From positions 25,779-89,778 of the forward strand of contig JBNKRJ010000012.1 of assembly GCA_050296515.1 (NCBI GenBank): a stretch of 64,000 nt of DNA. The letters run 5' to 3'. Positions 26,217 to 35,645 of the stretch are shown here, piece after piece; the first letter of the stretch is position 1, and each line of letters opens with the position of its first letter. This DNA is from NBLH01 sp050296515 (lineage in GTDB: Bacteria; Bacteroidota; Bacteroidia; Bacteroidales; NBLH01). Made by a program: the position numbers and the translations under genes. The notes under the pieces are model-generated. The model was not told where the DNA came from. It did not search any database and saw nothing but the letters and a program-made list of their open reading frames with translations.

Positions 26217-27560
26217 ATGTCCACAGAAGTCGAAAGCAAACGAAAAATTGGAATTTATACTGCCACAGCTATTGTTGCAGCTAATATGATTGGAACCGGA
26301 GTTTTTACCAGTTTAGGATTCCAGGTTTTTGGTATTCAAACCGGATTTTCTATTGTTGCTTTGTGGTTAATTGGTGGGTTAGCAGCACTTTCAGGAGCAT
26401 TATCCTATGGTGAATTAAGTGCTGCAATGCCTCGTTCTGGTGGCGAGTATCATTTACTTTCAAAAATCTACCATCCTTCTCTGGGATTTTTATCTGGATG
26501 GATTTCAGTAGCTGTAGGCTTTTCTGCTCCAATTGCTGCTGCTTCAATGGCCATGGGAAAATATCTTTCTCAAGTACTTGTTGATACACAGGTCATTTCA
26601 ATGGATCATTTGCTTTTTACAAAAATACTGACTGCAATAATTGGAGTAACCTTTGTTTCCATAGTCCATTTTTTCAATGTAAAGTTTGTAAGTAAGTTTC
26701 AAATTTTCTTTACTGCCCTTAAAATTACGTTAATTGTATTACTTGTTCTTTTTGGTTTTACATTGGCCACCGGACAAGATATTTCATTTTTATCTGCTGC
26801 TGGTGATTTAAAAACAATCTTTAGTGCTCCGTTTGCCATTTCACTTGTATTTGTAATGTACTCATATTCAGGATGGAATGCAGCAATTTATATTGCCAGT
26901 GACATAAAAAAGCCAGGAAAATATTTGCCTTTATCATTAATTTTAGGGACACTGATTGTTGTAGCCCTATATGTGCCAATTAACGCAGCCTTTATGTACT
27001 CTGCACCAATTTCTGAAATGAAAGGACAAGAAGATGTTGGTTATATTGCGGCGAATTACATTTTTGGCGAAACCGGGGGAGTAATAATGGGAGCACTTAT
27101 TTCAATAGGTTTGATTTCGGCCATTAGTTCAATGATCTGGGCTGGGCCAAGAGTAACGCAGGTTATGGGTGAAGATGTAAGAATTCTGAGATTTCTTTCT
27201 GTAAAAAATAAAAATGAGGTTCCCTATATTTCATTGATTTTACAGTATATTGTCGTAGTTGCTTTAATCCTGACCTCATCATTTGGTGCAATTATTAAAT
27301 ACATTGGCTTCTTGTTGTCACTTTCATCATTCTTGACTGTATTGGGAGTATTTGTTTTACGCTTTACGAAGTCAGAAATGGAGCGTCCTTACAAAACATG
27401 GGGATATCCATTTACTCCAATTATTTTCCTTGCAGTAACAGGTTGGATGATGTTTTACGTAGTAAAAGAAGAACCAACAATTACAATTGCAGGAGCGCTA
27501 ACAATTGTAGCTGGTTTAATTCTTTATTTCATTAACAAGCTGGTAGAGAAAAGAAATTAG
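26217..27560 (+). CDS. APC-family amino acid permease
   Basis: This 447-residue inner-membrane transporter has twelve predicted segments. TM1 is ATAIVAANMIGTGVFTSLG, the unwound GTG-containing helix typical of APC substrate binding. GGEYHLLSKIYHPSLGFLSGW and YSGWNAAIYIASDIKKP are typical of the family. Substrate unknown. It sits between the two copies of the propeller/lipoprotein pair and converges with the second. Confidence 0.92.
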   Translation: MSTEVESKRKIGIYTATAIVAANMIGTGVFTSLGFQVFGIQTGFSIVALWLIGGLAALSGALSYGELSAAMPRSGGEYHLLSKIYHPSLGFLSGWISVAVGFSAPIAAASMAMGKYLSQVLVDTQVISMDHLLFTKILTAIIGVTFVSIVHFFNVKFVSKFQIFFTALKITLIVLLVLFGFTLATGQDISFLSAAGDLKTIFSAPFAISLVFVMYSYSGWNAAIYIASDIKKPGKYLPLSLILGTLIVVALYVPINAAFMYSAPISEMKGQEDVGYIAANYIFGETGGVIMGALISIGLISAISSMIWAGPRVTQVMGEDVRILRFLSVKNKNEVPYISLILQYIVVVALILTSSFGAIIKYIGFLLSLSSFLTVLGVFVLRFTKSEMERPYKTWGYPFTPIIFLAVTGWMMFYVVKEEPTITIAGALTIVAGLILYFINKLVEKRN

Positions 27561-27657
27561 AAATTGGAACTTAGAACTTCTTACTTGTTTTCTTTAATTT
27601 GGCTCTGGTTTAATTTTGTAATGACTTATTAGGATAAAATCCTTGAAATGAGATATA

Positions 27658-27699
27658 AGACATTAGTCAATGTCATTCGACTATTAATGACTAATGTCT
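27658..27699. terminator. Hairpin between convergent genes
   Basis: AGACATTAGTCA (27658-27669) pairs perfectly with TGACTAATGTCT (27688-27699), a 12-bp stem with an 18-base loop. It lies between the APC gene and the converging propeller gene and probably ends both transcripts. Confidence 0.5.
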
Positions 27700-27807
27700 A
27701 ATGACAAATGACCTTAGTATTAAGCTGTTAGAATCTATATAAATAAATCATTACTATTTGGAACCATAGCTTTTAATTTCTAAGTTCTAATACAACAATT
27801 TCTGTAT

Positions 27808-29256
27808 TTAATCCCCAAAACAATACAAATACCCATTCCTAGAGGCTACATATACTTTTTTGTTCCAAACAATTGGTGATGCCTGAATTTGAATACCAGT
27901 ATATTTAGCCAATAAAACAGCCTTAAACTTTTCATCTTCCCATTTAAACTTAAAAAGATAAATCCCTGATCCGCTGCAAGCGATTATTTTATCATCAACA
28001 ATTATAGGAGAAGATATTCCAGGGCCTATGTAATATTTAAAAAGCTGCTTAGGCACTAAGCAGAGCTTTCCGGTATAAGGCTGCGAAGATGTTTTCACTG
28101 AGTCAATTTTGTTATAATCAACCACATACAAATATCCGTCAATAGCTGAAAAAGCAGCAATGGTTGGCATTGAATCCTGTTGATTATAGTAATCATTAAC
28201 TGCCACTGTACCAATAATTCCGCCTTCCCACTCATGATACTTTTTATTACCCGTAGGAAAAAACCATTCAACAGCGTCCTCTTCAGGTTTAAACGGGTTC
28301 AGTTTTAATACACCCCCATTACCTTCAATATATTGACGCTCAAGCGTAATCAATACTTTATCATCTTTAGTTGCTACTACAGAACCATCAATATCGGTAG
28401 CCACATAAAAATTCCAGTCAGGTTTCTTTGTATCCAAATTATAGCCAATTATTCGCGAACATGCCCCTATAACAACTTTGTTTTTTACAAGCGTTGGCGA
28501 AGACTCGGTAACAAAGTTAACCCCATGCAAAAGCACATCGCTATCGTTAAATAGCTTAAACTCCTTAAATATATGTGGTTGTATAATGCCATCCTTCATT
28601 TTGGCGTAAGCACTATCCGGATTAAAAATGGTGAAAATTCCATTCTCTAAACCGATATATGCAGTGTCATTTATTACCAAAGCTGAGCCATCCACATCGC
28701 GACTATAACTATAAGACTGCCTGACATTCATTCGCCACAGCTCTTTGCCTGTTAACAAAGAAATTGCCCTAAAGCTTGGAATTACTTTTTGATACCAGTC
28801 GTTTTGGACTCCGTATCTGCTCCCCTGCATAATCACAAACCGGTTTTCAGGGTTATTCGGGTGTGGATTTTCCCAAATGGTTCCGGTTCCTTTGATGATA
28901 TCGTCAAATTTGCATTTCCAAATAACTTTGCCTGTATTTGCATTGATTTTTCGAAGATTATGATCATACGCTCCCTGAATGATATATGGAACACTATCTT
29001 CCAATACCAACAGTGGCTGACCCGTCCAGCCGGCTCCTGACCACACTGTAGGAATATCCTTTACAATACTTTTCCCACTCCCCAAATGGAGTTTCCATTT
29101 TAGGTTTAGCCTTTTTGGTGCATCATGCCCGTAGAAATTTCGTTTTTCATTGCCACGAAAAGTGCTTACAACCACTTGAACACTATCTACCTGACTATAA
29201 GAAACATAAACAACTAGAGATAAGACGAATATTAAAACTATTTTGAGCTTAGTCAT
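27808..29256 (-). CDS. Secreted PQQ-type beta-propeller protein (copy 2)
   Basis: This 482-residue paralogue of the protein at 23076..24782 keeps the propeller (VVSTFRGNEKRNFYG, TGQPLLVLEDSVPYIIQG, YIGLENGIFTIF, DGYLYVVDYN) but lacks the N-terminal TPR-like helices and the lipobox. A signal peptide (about residues 1-20, ending VSYSQ) predicts export. It follows the lipoprotein gene at 29381 by 124 bases on the same strand and has no promoter-like element of its own, so co-transcription is likely. Confidence 0.85.
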   Translation of the reverse strand: MTKLKIVLIFVLSLVVYVSYSQVDSVQVVVSTFRGNEKRNFYGHDAPKRLNLKWKLHLGSGKSIVKDIPTVWSGAGWTGQPLLVLEDSVPYIIQGAYDHNLRKINANTGKVIWKCKFDDIIKGTGTIWENPHPNNPENRFVIMQGSRYGVQNDWYQKVIPSFRAISLLTGKELWRMNVRQSYSYSRDVDGSALVINDTAYIGLENGIFTIFNPDSAYAKMKDGIIQPHIFKEFKLFNDSDVLLHGVNFVTESSPTLVKNKVVIGACSRIIGYNLDTKKPDWNFYVATDIDGSVVATKDDKVLITLERQYIEGNGGVLKLNPFKPEEDAVEWFFPTGNKKYHEWEGGIIGTVAVNDYYNQQDSMPTIAAFSAIDGYLYVVDYNKIDSVKTSSQPYTGKLCLVPKQLFKYYIGPGISSPIIVDDKIIACSGSGIYLFKFKWEDEKFKAVLLAKYTGIQIQASPIVWNKKVYVASRNGYLYCFGD

Positions 29257-29380
29257 ATAATTTAATAAATTGAATACAGGTTACTTTAGCTGGTACACGG
29301 ACTAGACCAATCAACAATAATTTTAGAGGGTCCTGCTAATTTAGATTCTGAAAACTCCTCTCATCCATGTTCTTTGCATT

Positions 29381-30541
29381 CTACTTCTTGCGGGTAAATA
29401 ACATTAGATTACTTTTGCCAATGCGAGAACTGTAACCTATCTTAAACGGAATATCCTGAATAGTTGTATCACTCGCATATGCTTTTTTTAAATCATACTG
29501 CTTTGCCCATCGAAATGCTGAAATGGGCCGGGTAAATCCCCCCCATAGTTTGTGCTCCCACGTTTTTTTATCGAAATAACTATAAAGTAGCCCAGATGCA
29601 TCTTGAAAAACATAATCAACATCTAAAGCATACTTTCTTACAGTAGCAAAAGAATTGCATAAATAGGATGCAGCCTTTAAGTAAGTAGCATCAAATTTTT
29701 GAGCAGCCAAAAATTTTGTAAAACCAGGAGATAGGTTCATACTTTTGTCTGAAGCATCGTGCGAAAAATAATATAGTTTTCGGATTGTTTTTTCACCAGG
29801 CTTGTTGTAGGAAATTTCAACCCCCGAAATATAGGTGTCCCAGGGACTATCACTATCTGTTCTGCCTTTTATTGAACTGACAATTTCCCCTTGAGAGTTT
29901 AGAGTTATTCTTTTCACAGTATCAATTTCAAAACCTGACTTCGCAATAGTCAGCATTATAACTGGTGTCAGGCCTTGTAATTCAAGACTACTGGCAAAAT
30001 CTTTACGCATGTCATTGGTCATGAAGTAGCCCCAAATAAAAATACTATCCAACGATTGACGAACAGCTTTTAAAAATGTATCCAGTTTTTTATCACTCAA
30101 ATCATGAACTTCAGGCACCTTTCCTACTCTCTCCAGACCAAGCATTACAATTTTCTCAGCATTTGGAAAAAAGATATTTGCATGAATAAAATCAGGGCCA
30201 CTAAACGGATAGAACAGTGACTTAACACTATCAGCAAGTACTTTCACTTCTTTTTTTGCCCATTTTGAAATAGGCTGAATACGCGCTGCATCTGCACTAT
30301 CCCAGAATTTGGTAAATGTTTCCTTATGTTGCAGCCAAACTTTATTGGTGTCGGCATATTTAATGCTACTATTTTCTTCCTGACCCAAACAGGCATAAAA
30401 ACGTGCTATCTCGTTGTGTTTTTTGCTTATTTTAGGCTTATTTAGGCCATCGCTTGTATTATCTGTTCCTTTTTCCGGATTTTGAGCGCACGATGAAAGC
30501 GTAATTAAAATTAATAATGTAGAAAATAAAATGTTCTTCAT
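29381..30541 (-). CDS. Lipoprotein of unknown function (copy 2)
   Basis: This 386-residue paralogue of 24893..26101 has the lipobox ITLSSCAQN and shared segments IARFYACLGQ, LFYPFSGPDFIHANIFFPNA and KTIRKLYYFSHDASD. Function unknown. It is the first gene of the minus-strand pair and has a promoter-like element about 28 bases upstream. Confidence 0.75.
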   Translation of the reverse strand: MKNILFSTLLILITLSSCAQNPEKGTDNTSDGLNKPKISKKHNEIARFYACLGQEENSSIKYADTNKVWLQHKETFTKFWDSADAARIQPISKWAKKEVKVLADSVKSLFYPFSGPDFIHANIFFPNAEKIVMLGLERVGKVPEVHDLSDKKLDTFLKAVRQSLDSIFIWGYFMTNDMRKDFASSLELQGLTPVIMLTIAKSGFEIDTVKRITLNSQGEIVSSIKGRTDSDSPWDTYISGVEISYNKPGEKTIRKLYYFSHDASDKSMNLSPGFTKFLAAQKFDATYLKAASYLCNSFATVRKYALDVDYVFQDASGLLYSYFDKKTWEHKLWGGFTRPISAFRWAKQYDLKKAYASDTTIQDIPFKIGYSSRIGKSNLMLFTRKK

Positions 30542-30568
30542 TTAAGCTGCTTTTTTGATTTTGAAGCT

Positions 30569-30576
30569 CAAAAGTA
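30569..30576 (-). promoter_or_regulatory. Candidate -7 promoter element
   Basis: TACTTTTG on the minus strand matches TAnnTTTG, 27 bases before the lipoprotein start. No clear -33 element. Confidence 0.4.
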
Positions 30577-30877
30577 GCATATTTAACGAAGAAATAATAA
30601 AAGAATCAATTCATTATTCAGTTTTTCACATATAAAGAGATATACTTTTAACATGATATTTTTAATTTAATCAGAGTCAATAAATACAAATCACCTTAAT
30701 AAAAATAAACACAATACAGAGGAAAAGAACCTGAACGTTTTTTTTCAATTACTTCAAAAAACAGGTAAATTTATAAGCATCAAAATACTTCTAAATAAAA
30801 AAGATAAGGTGCTTTATAGAATATTCCGGACATTAGAATATCGCTCTATAAGCCCGAAGAAATCAAAAAAATATATT
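30577..30877. other. AT-rich divergent region before the pigment cluster
   Basis: No gene is visible. It separates the minus-strand lipoprotein pair from the plus-strand pigment cluster and should hold control sites for both. Confidence 0.4.
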
Positions 30878-30885
30878 TATATTTG
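30878..30885 (+). promoter_or_regulatory. Candidate promoter of the pigment cluster
   Basis: TATATTTG is an exact match to TAnnTTTG about 45 bases before the ammonia-lyase start. No -33 TTTG is clear. It may drive the whole collinear cluster. Confidence 0.5.
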
Positions 30886-30932
30886 CAGCCTTTACAAGCA
30901 TTGGGTAACCCTTTAAAATCAAATAATTGCAG

Positions 30933-32477
30933 GTGATAAAATTAAATCAAATAAAAGATTTAAGCATAGAAGATGTAAGAAAAATTGTGTTTGAAAACAT
31001 CAGCATTGAAATAGATGGGGAAACTTATGAACATTTAGAGAAAAGTTTAGAATTTCTTTTAGAATTTTCTAAAAACAAAGTTATCTATGGTATCAATACG
31101 GGCTTGGGGCCAATGGCCCAATACCAAATTGATACTGATAAACTACAAGATCTCCAATACAATCTTATTAGAAGTCATGCAGCTGGAGCTGGCGAAAAAT
31201 TGCAAGATGAATATGTTAAAGCTGCAATGCTCATTAGATTAAGAGCAATAATACAGGGTCATTCCGGCATTGATCCTTCGTGTGTAACATTGTTGCAAAA
31301 ATTAATAAATAATAATGTCTACCCCTTTATCCCTGAGCATGGCGGTGTTGGAGCAAGTGGAGATCTTATTCAACTATCACATTTAGCATTAGTTCTTATT
31401 GGTGAAGGTAAAGTAAACTATAAGGGCGAATTGATTGAAACTTCAAAAGTATTTAACCAACTTAACTTAAAGCCAATTTCAATTAAACTAAGGGAGGGGT
31501 TGTCATTAATCAATGGTACTTCTGTGATGACTGGAATTGGAGCTTTAAATGTAATTAAATCTCGTCAATTGTTTCAATGGTCAGTATTAGCATCGGCATT
31601 ATTAAATGAAGTTGTTGAATCATTTGATGATCATTTTTCTGTTGAACTAAACAAAGTTAAAAGGCATAAAGGGCAAGATTATGTTGCAAGCCTATTGCGC
31701 AACATTTTATCTGATAGTGAGATGATTAGCAGAAGAGAAGAACATTTTTTCCGCAATCATGAAAACCAAAGGATTTTTAAGCGAAAAGTTCAGGAATATT
31801 ATTCTTTAAGGTGCCTTCCACAGATTCTGGGGCCCATTATTGATACCATTGAACAGGCGGCTATGGTTATTGAAAACGAGATGAATTCGGTTAGTGATAA
31901 TCCAATTGTGGATTTAGATACCAAAAGCATCTATCATGGAGGTAATTTTCATGGTGATTATGTGTCTCTTGAAATGGATAAACTAAAGCTGGCTGTTATA
32001 AAAATGTCCATGTTATCAGAAAGACAGTCTGCTTTCATTTTCAATAACAAGGTAAACGAAATTTTACCGCACTTTGTAAATCTTGGAACCTTAGGCTTAA
32101 ACTTGGGGATGCAGGGAGTGCAGTTCACTGCCACCTCAACTACTGCCGAGAACCAAGCTTTATCAACATCTTTGTACATTCACAGTATTACTACCAATAA
32201 CGATAATCAGGATATTGTGAGTATGGGAACAAATGCTGCATTGCTTACTAAAAAAGTAATTGAAAACAGTTACCAGGTACTTTCAATTGAGCTAATGGCA
32301 TTGCTTCAGGCAGTCGATTATTTAAAAATACAGAATAAGTTATCAACTTATACTTCAAAAATGTACAATGATTTAAGGGAGTTGGTACCTGTATTTGTTG
32401 AAGACCAGCCCAAGTATGAAGAAATTGAAGCAATAACAAAGTTTATCTTTAATAAAAATCCATTATTACCTAATTAG
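30933..32477 (+). CDS. Aromatic amino acid ammonia-lyase (MIO type), probably tyrosine
   Basis: This enzyme removes ammonia from an aromatic amino acid, probably tyrosine to 4-coumarate, the starter of aryl polyene/flexirubin pigments. The self-cyclising triad Ala-Ser-Gly that makes the MIO cofactor is in GGVGASGDLIQLSH (about residue 142). YGINTGLGPMAQYQI and LIRSHAAGAGE resemble the flavobacterial tyrosine ammonia-lyases of flexirubin clusters. NxxSDNPI (NSVSDNPIVD) is also present. Histidine ammonia-lyase is the alternative, but the neighbours favour the pigment role. The GTG at 30933 and the TTG at 30927 are both possible starts. About 514 residues, normal length. Confidence 0.88.
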   Translation: MIKLNQIKDLSIEDVRKIVFENISIEIDGETYEHLEKSLEFLLEFSKNKVIYGINTGLGPMAQYQIDTDKLQDLQYNLIRSHAAGAGEKLQDEYVKAAMLIRLRAIIQGHSGIDPSCVTLLQKLINNNVYPFIPEHGGVGASGDLIQLSHLALVLIGEGKVNYKGELIETSKVFNQLNLKPISIKLREGLSLINGTSVMTGIGALNVIKSRQLFQWSVLASALLNEVVESFDDHFSVELNKVKRHKGQDYVASLLRNILSDSEMISRREEHFFRNHENQRIFKRKVQEYYSLRCLPQILGPIIDTIEQAAMVIENEMNSVSDNPIVDLDTKSIYHGGNFHGDYVSLEMDKLKLAVIKMSMLSERQSAFIFNNKVNEILPHFVNLGTLGLNLGMQGVQFTATSTTAENQALSTSLYIHSITTNNDNQDIVSMGTNAALLTKKVIENSYQVLSIELMALLQAVDYLKIQNKLSTYTSKMYNDLRELVPVFVEDQPKYEEIEAITKFIFNKNPLLPN

Positions 32478-32479
32478 AA

Positions 32480-33208
32480 ATGAAATACGCTTTAGTAACA
32501 GGTGGTTCAAGAGGAATAGGAAAAGCAATTTCACTAAAATTAGCACAGAGTGGATATTATGTTCTCATAAATTTCCACTCTAAAGTAGATGAAGCAAATG
32601 CAACCCTTAATGAAATTAGGGAAAATGGAGGAAATGGTGAATTGCTTCAGTTTGACGTTTCAAATCCTGAACAAATAGAATCTGTTCTTGGAGGTTGGCT
32701 AGAGAATAATCAAGAGAAAAACATTGAGGTGCTGGTTAATAATGCTGGAATTACAAAAGATAACCTAATGGTTTTTATGACCGATGATGAATGGAAAAGT
32801 GTAATTTCAACAAACCAGGATAGTTTTTTTTACGTAACAAGGCAACTTTTAAAAAGTATGATCGTAAACAAATATGGTCGAATAATTAACGTTGTATCAT
32901 TATCCGGGTTAAAAGGCCATCCCGGACAAGTAAACTACTCTGCAGCTAAAGCAGGTGTTATTGCTGCCACAAAGTCGTTGGCTATGGAAGTTGGAAAAAA
33001 AAGAATTACGGTAAATGCTGTAGCTCCGGGCTTTATTAAAACAGATATGACTGAAGATTTAAACGAAAAGGAATTAAAAAAAATAATCCCTCTAAACAGA
33101 TTTGGAACTGCCAAAGAAGTAGCAGAGGTTGTTAATTTCCTTGCATCCGATGGAGCCTCCTATATTACAGGAGAAACAATTTCAGTAAATGGGGGAATAT
33201 ATAGTTAA
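32480..33208 (+). CDS. fabG: 3-oxoacyl-ACP reductase
   Basis: This 242-residue short-chain dehydrogenase reduces the 3-keto group during polyene chain building. TGGSRGIGKAI is the NADPH-binding loop; NNAG, the catalytic serine in VVSLSGLKG and YSAAKAG follow in the usual places. It begins 2 bases after the ammonia-lyase stop. It is probably the dedicated ketoreductase of the cluster, though it could also serve primary fatty acid synthesis. Confidence 0.93.
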   Translation: MKYALVTGGSRGIGKAISLKLAQSGYYVLINFHSKVDEANATLNEIRENGGNGELLQFDVSNPEQIESVLGGWLENNQEKNIEVLVNNAGITKDNLMVFMTDDEWKSVISTNQDSFFYVTRQLLKSMIVNKYGRIINVVSLSGLKGHPGQVNYSAAKAGVIAATKSLAMEVGKKRITVNAVAPGFIKTDMTEDLNEKELKKIIPLNRFGTAKEVAEVVNFLASDGASYITGETISVNGGIYS

Positions 33209-33232
33209 TCGAATTTAAGGATTGTAAAGGTA

Positions 33233-34453
33233 ATGAATAGAGTTGTAATTTCAGGAATAGGAATTTACTCAACTATTGGGAAAAATATAGAGGAGGTTAA
33301 GAATTCGTTATACATAGGTAAGTCTGGCGTTGGTTATGATCCATTAAGAAAAGAACTTGGTTTCAGATCAATGCTCACAGGTATAATCGAAAAACCCGAT
33401 TTAAAAGGAATGTTGCCCCGAAGAATGAGAATTTCACTTCCGGAGCAGGGTGAATATTCATACCTGGCAACCTTAGAAGCCTTTGAAAATGCAAAAATTG
33501 ATGCTGATTTTCTCACAAAAAATGAGGTTGGAATATTATATGGTAATGACAGTTCAACAGTCCCTGTTTTAGAATCAGTTGACATAGTCAGAGAAAAAAA
33601 AGACACAACTCTGATAGGTTCAGGAGCCATTTTTCAATCGATGAATTCAACAATAACCATGAACCTTTCAGTTATTTTTAAACTCAGAGGTATTAACTTT
33701 ACTGTAAGTGGTGCCTGTGCCAGCAGTTCTCATGCAATTGGAATGGCATATTTTCTCATTCGACATGGTTATCAGGATATTATTGTTTGCGGAGGAGGTC
33801 AGGAAATAAATCCGGAATCAATGGGCAGCTTTGATGGGTTAGGTGCATTCTCTGTACGGCACAATGAACCAACAAAAGCATCCAGACCTTTTGATAAAAA
33901 CAGAGACGGACTTGTTCCAAGTGGAGGGGCAGCTACATTAATTGTTGAAAGCATGGAGTCTGCGCTAAAAAGAGGTGCCCCTATAATTGCAGAAATAAAT
34001 GGATATGGCTTTTCTTCTAATGGAGATCACATTTCCAATCCAAATGAAGAAGGTCCAACATTGTCGATACAGCGATGTATTAAAGATGCGGGAATGACAA
34101 TTAAAGACATTGATTATGTAAACGCTCATGCTACATCTACCACAATCGGTGATACAATGGAAGCAAAAGCCTTGTATTCAATATTTAAAGACTACAAAGT
34201 GCCGATTAGCTCGACTAAATCAATGACCGGACACGAAATGTGGATGGGAGGAGCCAGTGAAATAATTTATTCAATATTGATGATGAATAACTCATTTATC
34301 GCCCCAAATATTAACTTTGAAGAACCTGATGATACTTCAAGGTTACTAAATATTATTAATGAAACTAAAGAGCATAAAATCAATGCATTCCTATCAAACT
34401 CCTTTGGATTTGGAGGAACCAATTCAACTTTAATATTATCAAAATATATTTAA
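33233..34453 (+). CDS. Beta-ketoacyl-ACP synthase 1 of the cluster
   Basis: This 406-residue FabF/FabB-fold ketosynthase has the complete triad: C162 in VSGACASSS, H299 in NAHATSTT and H334 in SMTGHEMWMGG. It elongates the acyl chain by decarboxylative condensation with malonyl-ACP. SFGFGGTNSTL at the C-terminus is the family ending. It is followed 12 bases later by an ACP. Which of the three ketosynthases performs starter or extension steps cannot be told from sequence. Confidence 0.92.
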   Translation: MNRVVISGIGIYSTIGKNIEEVKNSLYIGKSGVGYDPLRKELGFRSMLTGIIEKPDLKGMLPRRMRISLPEQGEYSYLATLEAFENAKIDADFLTKNEVGILYGNDSSTVPVLESVDIVREKKDTTLIGSGAIFQSMNSTITMNLSVIFKLRGINFTVSGACASSSHAIGMAYFLIRHGYQDIIVCGGGQEINPESMGSFDGLGAFSVRHNEPTKASRPFDKNRDGLVPSGGAATLIVESMESALKRGAPIIAEINGYGFSSNGDHISNPNEEGPTLSIQRCIKDAGMTIKDIDYVNAHATSTTIGDTMEAKALYSIFKDYKVPISSTKSMTGHEMWMGGASEIIYSILMMNNSFIAPNINFEEPDDTSRLLNIINETKEHKINAFLSNSFGFGGTNSTLILSKYI

Positions 34454-34465
34454 TAGCTTATCATA

Positions 34466-34708
34466 ATGAATAAAGAAACAATTATTGAAAAGGTAAACGA
34501 ATTTCTAATTGAGGAATTTGAAATTGAGAAGGAGGCAATTGTTCCTGACGCACATCTTATTGACGACTTGGGCCTTGAAAGTCTAGACCTTGTTGACATC
34601 GTAGTTATTGTTGAAAAAGAGTTTGGCTTTAAAGTAAAACGAGAAGATATGGAAAAAATCCAATCTTTAGAAAATTTATACAACTACATTGAAGAATGTA
34701 TTAATTAA
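34466..34708 (+). CDS. Acyl carrier protein 1 of the cluster
   Basis: This 80-residue ACP has the phosphopantetheine serine S39 in DLGLESLDLVD. It carries the growing polyene. The helix-loop pattern and acidic composition fit. It lies between a ketosynthase and an acyltransferase. Confidence 0.93.
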   Translation: MNKETIIEKVNEFLIEEFEIEKEAIVPDAHLIDDLGLESLDLVDIVVIVEKEFGFKVKREDMEKIQSLENLYNYIEECIN

Positions 34709-34718
34709 AAAAAAATAC

Positions 34719-35627
34719 ATGTCTAAAAGTTGGTCGGGAAAATCAAAAGGAGGACTTTTAGGATATAAAATTTTCATCTTTTTTATCAAATATACCAATA
34801 TTAAAGTTGCTTATTTCATTCTAAGGTTTGTGGCATTTTACTTTTTTCTTTTTTCCAATAAAAAACCAAGCAACTTCTATTTTGGGAAAATATTAGGATA
34901 TAATAAAAGGAAAGTACTTACCAGCATTTATAAAAACTATTGCCTTTTAGGTGAAGTTTTAATTGATAAGATTGCTATTCTTGCAGGTTATTCAAAGAAT
35001 TTTAAATTCGATTTTGAAGGAGAAGAATACCTTGAAGAAATGTCGACTAATAATAATGGAGGGTTGTTATTAGGAGCTCATATGGGAAACTGGGAAGTTG
35101 CAGGCCAACTACTTGAACGTATCAAAACAAAAGTACATATTGTTATATTGGATGCTGAACATAGAAAACTCAAAAGCTTTCTTGACAATGTTATGCATAA
35201 AAAAAAGCTTAATGTAATTCCTATAAAAGACGACTTGTCTCATTTATTTAAGATTTCGGAGGCGTTTAAAAAAAATGAGTTTGTTGCAATACATGGCGAC
35301 AGGTTTTTACCTGGTGCCCAAACTGTTGAAATTGATTTTTTAGGAAAAAAGGCTTTATTTCCGACAGGCCCACTATATATTGCAAGTAAAAACAAAGTCC
35401 CTGTTTCATTTGTTTTCACCCTAAAAGAATCATCTCAACGATATCACTTTTATGCTACCAAGCAAAAAATCTATGAGTATCCGGCAAAATTGAAAACCCG
35501 GAAAAAAGAGATAAGGGAGATGGTTTATGATTACACTACATCATTAGAAAAAATGATAAAAAAATACCCTTTACAATGGTTTAATTACTATCCTTTTTGG
35601 ATTGAAGAAACAAAACCGGAACGTTAA
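34719..35627 (+). CDS. LpxL/HtrB-like acyltransferase
   Basis: This 302-residue membrane-anchored acyltransferase has an N-terminal hydrophobic helix and the HxxxxE motif in GAHMGNWEVAG, typical of the lipid A late acyltransferases. IHGDRFLPGA is a second conserved block. In pigment clusters such enzymes are thought to transfer the polyene chain onto a lipid or glycolipid. ATG at 34719 is used, 10 bases after the ACP stop; an earlier in-frame ATG would overlap the ACP gene. Confidence 0.85.
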   Translation: MSKSWSGKSKGGLLGYKIFIFFIKYTNIKVAYFILRFVAFYFFLFSNKKPSNFYFGKILGYNKRKVLTSIYKNYCLLGEVLIDKIAILAGYSKNFKFDFEGEEYLEEMSTNNNGGLLLGAHMGNWEVAGQLLERIKTKVHIVILDAEHRKLKSFLDNVMHKKKLNVIPIKDDLSHLFKISEAFKKNEFVAIHGDRFLPGAQTVEIDFLGKKALFPTGPLYIASKNKVPVSFVFTLKESSQRYHFYATKQKIYEYPAKLKTRKKEIREMVYDYTTSLEKMIKKYPLQWFNYYPFWIEETKPER

Positions 35628-35645
35628 TAAACATATATTTACCTT

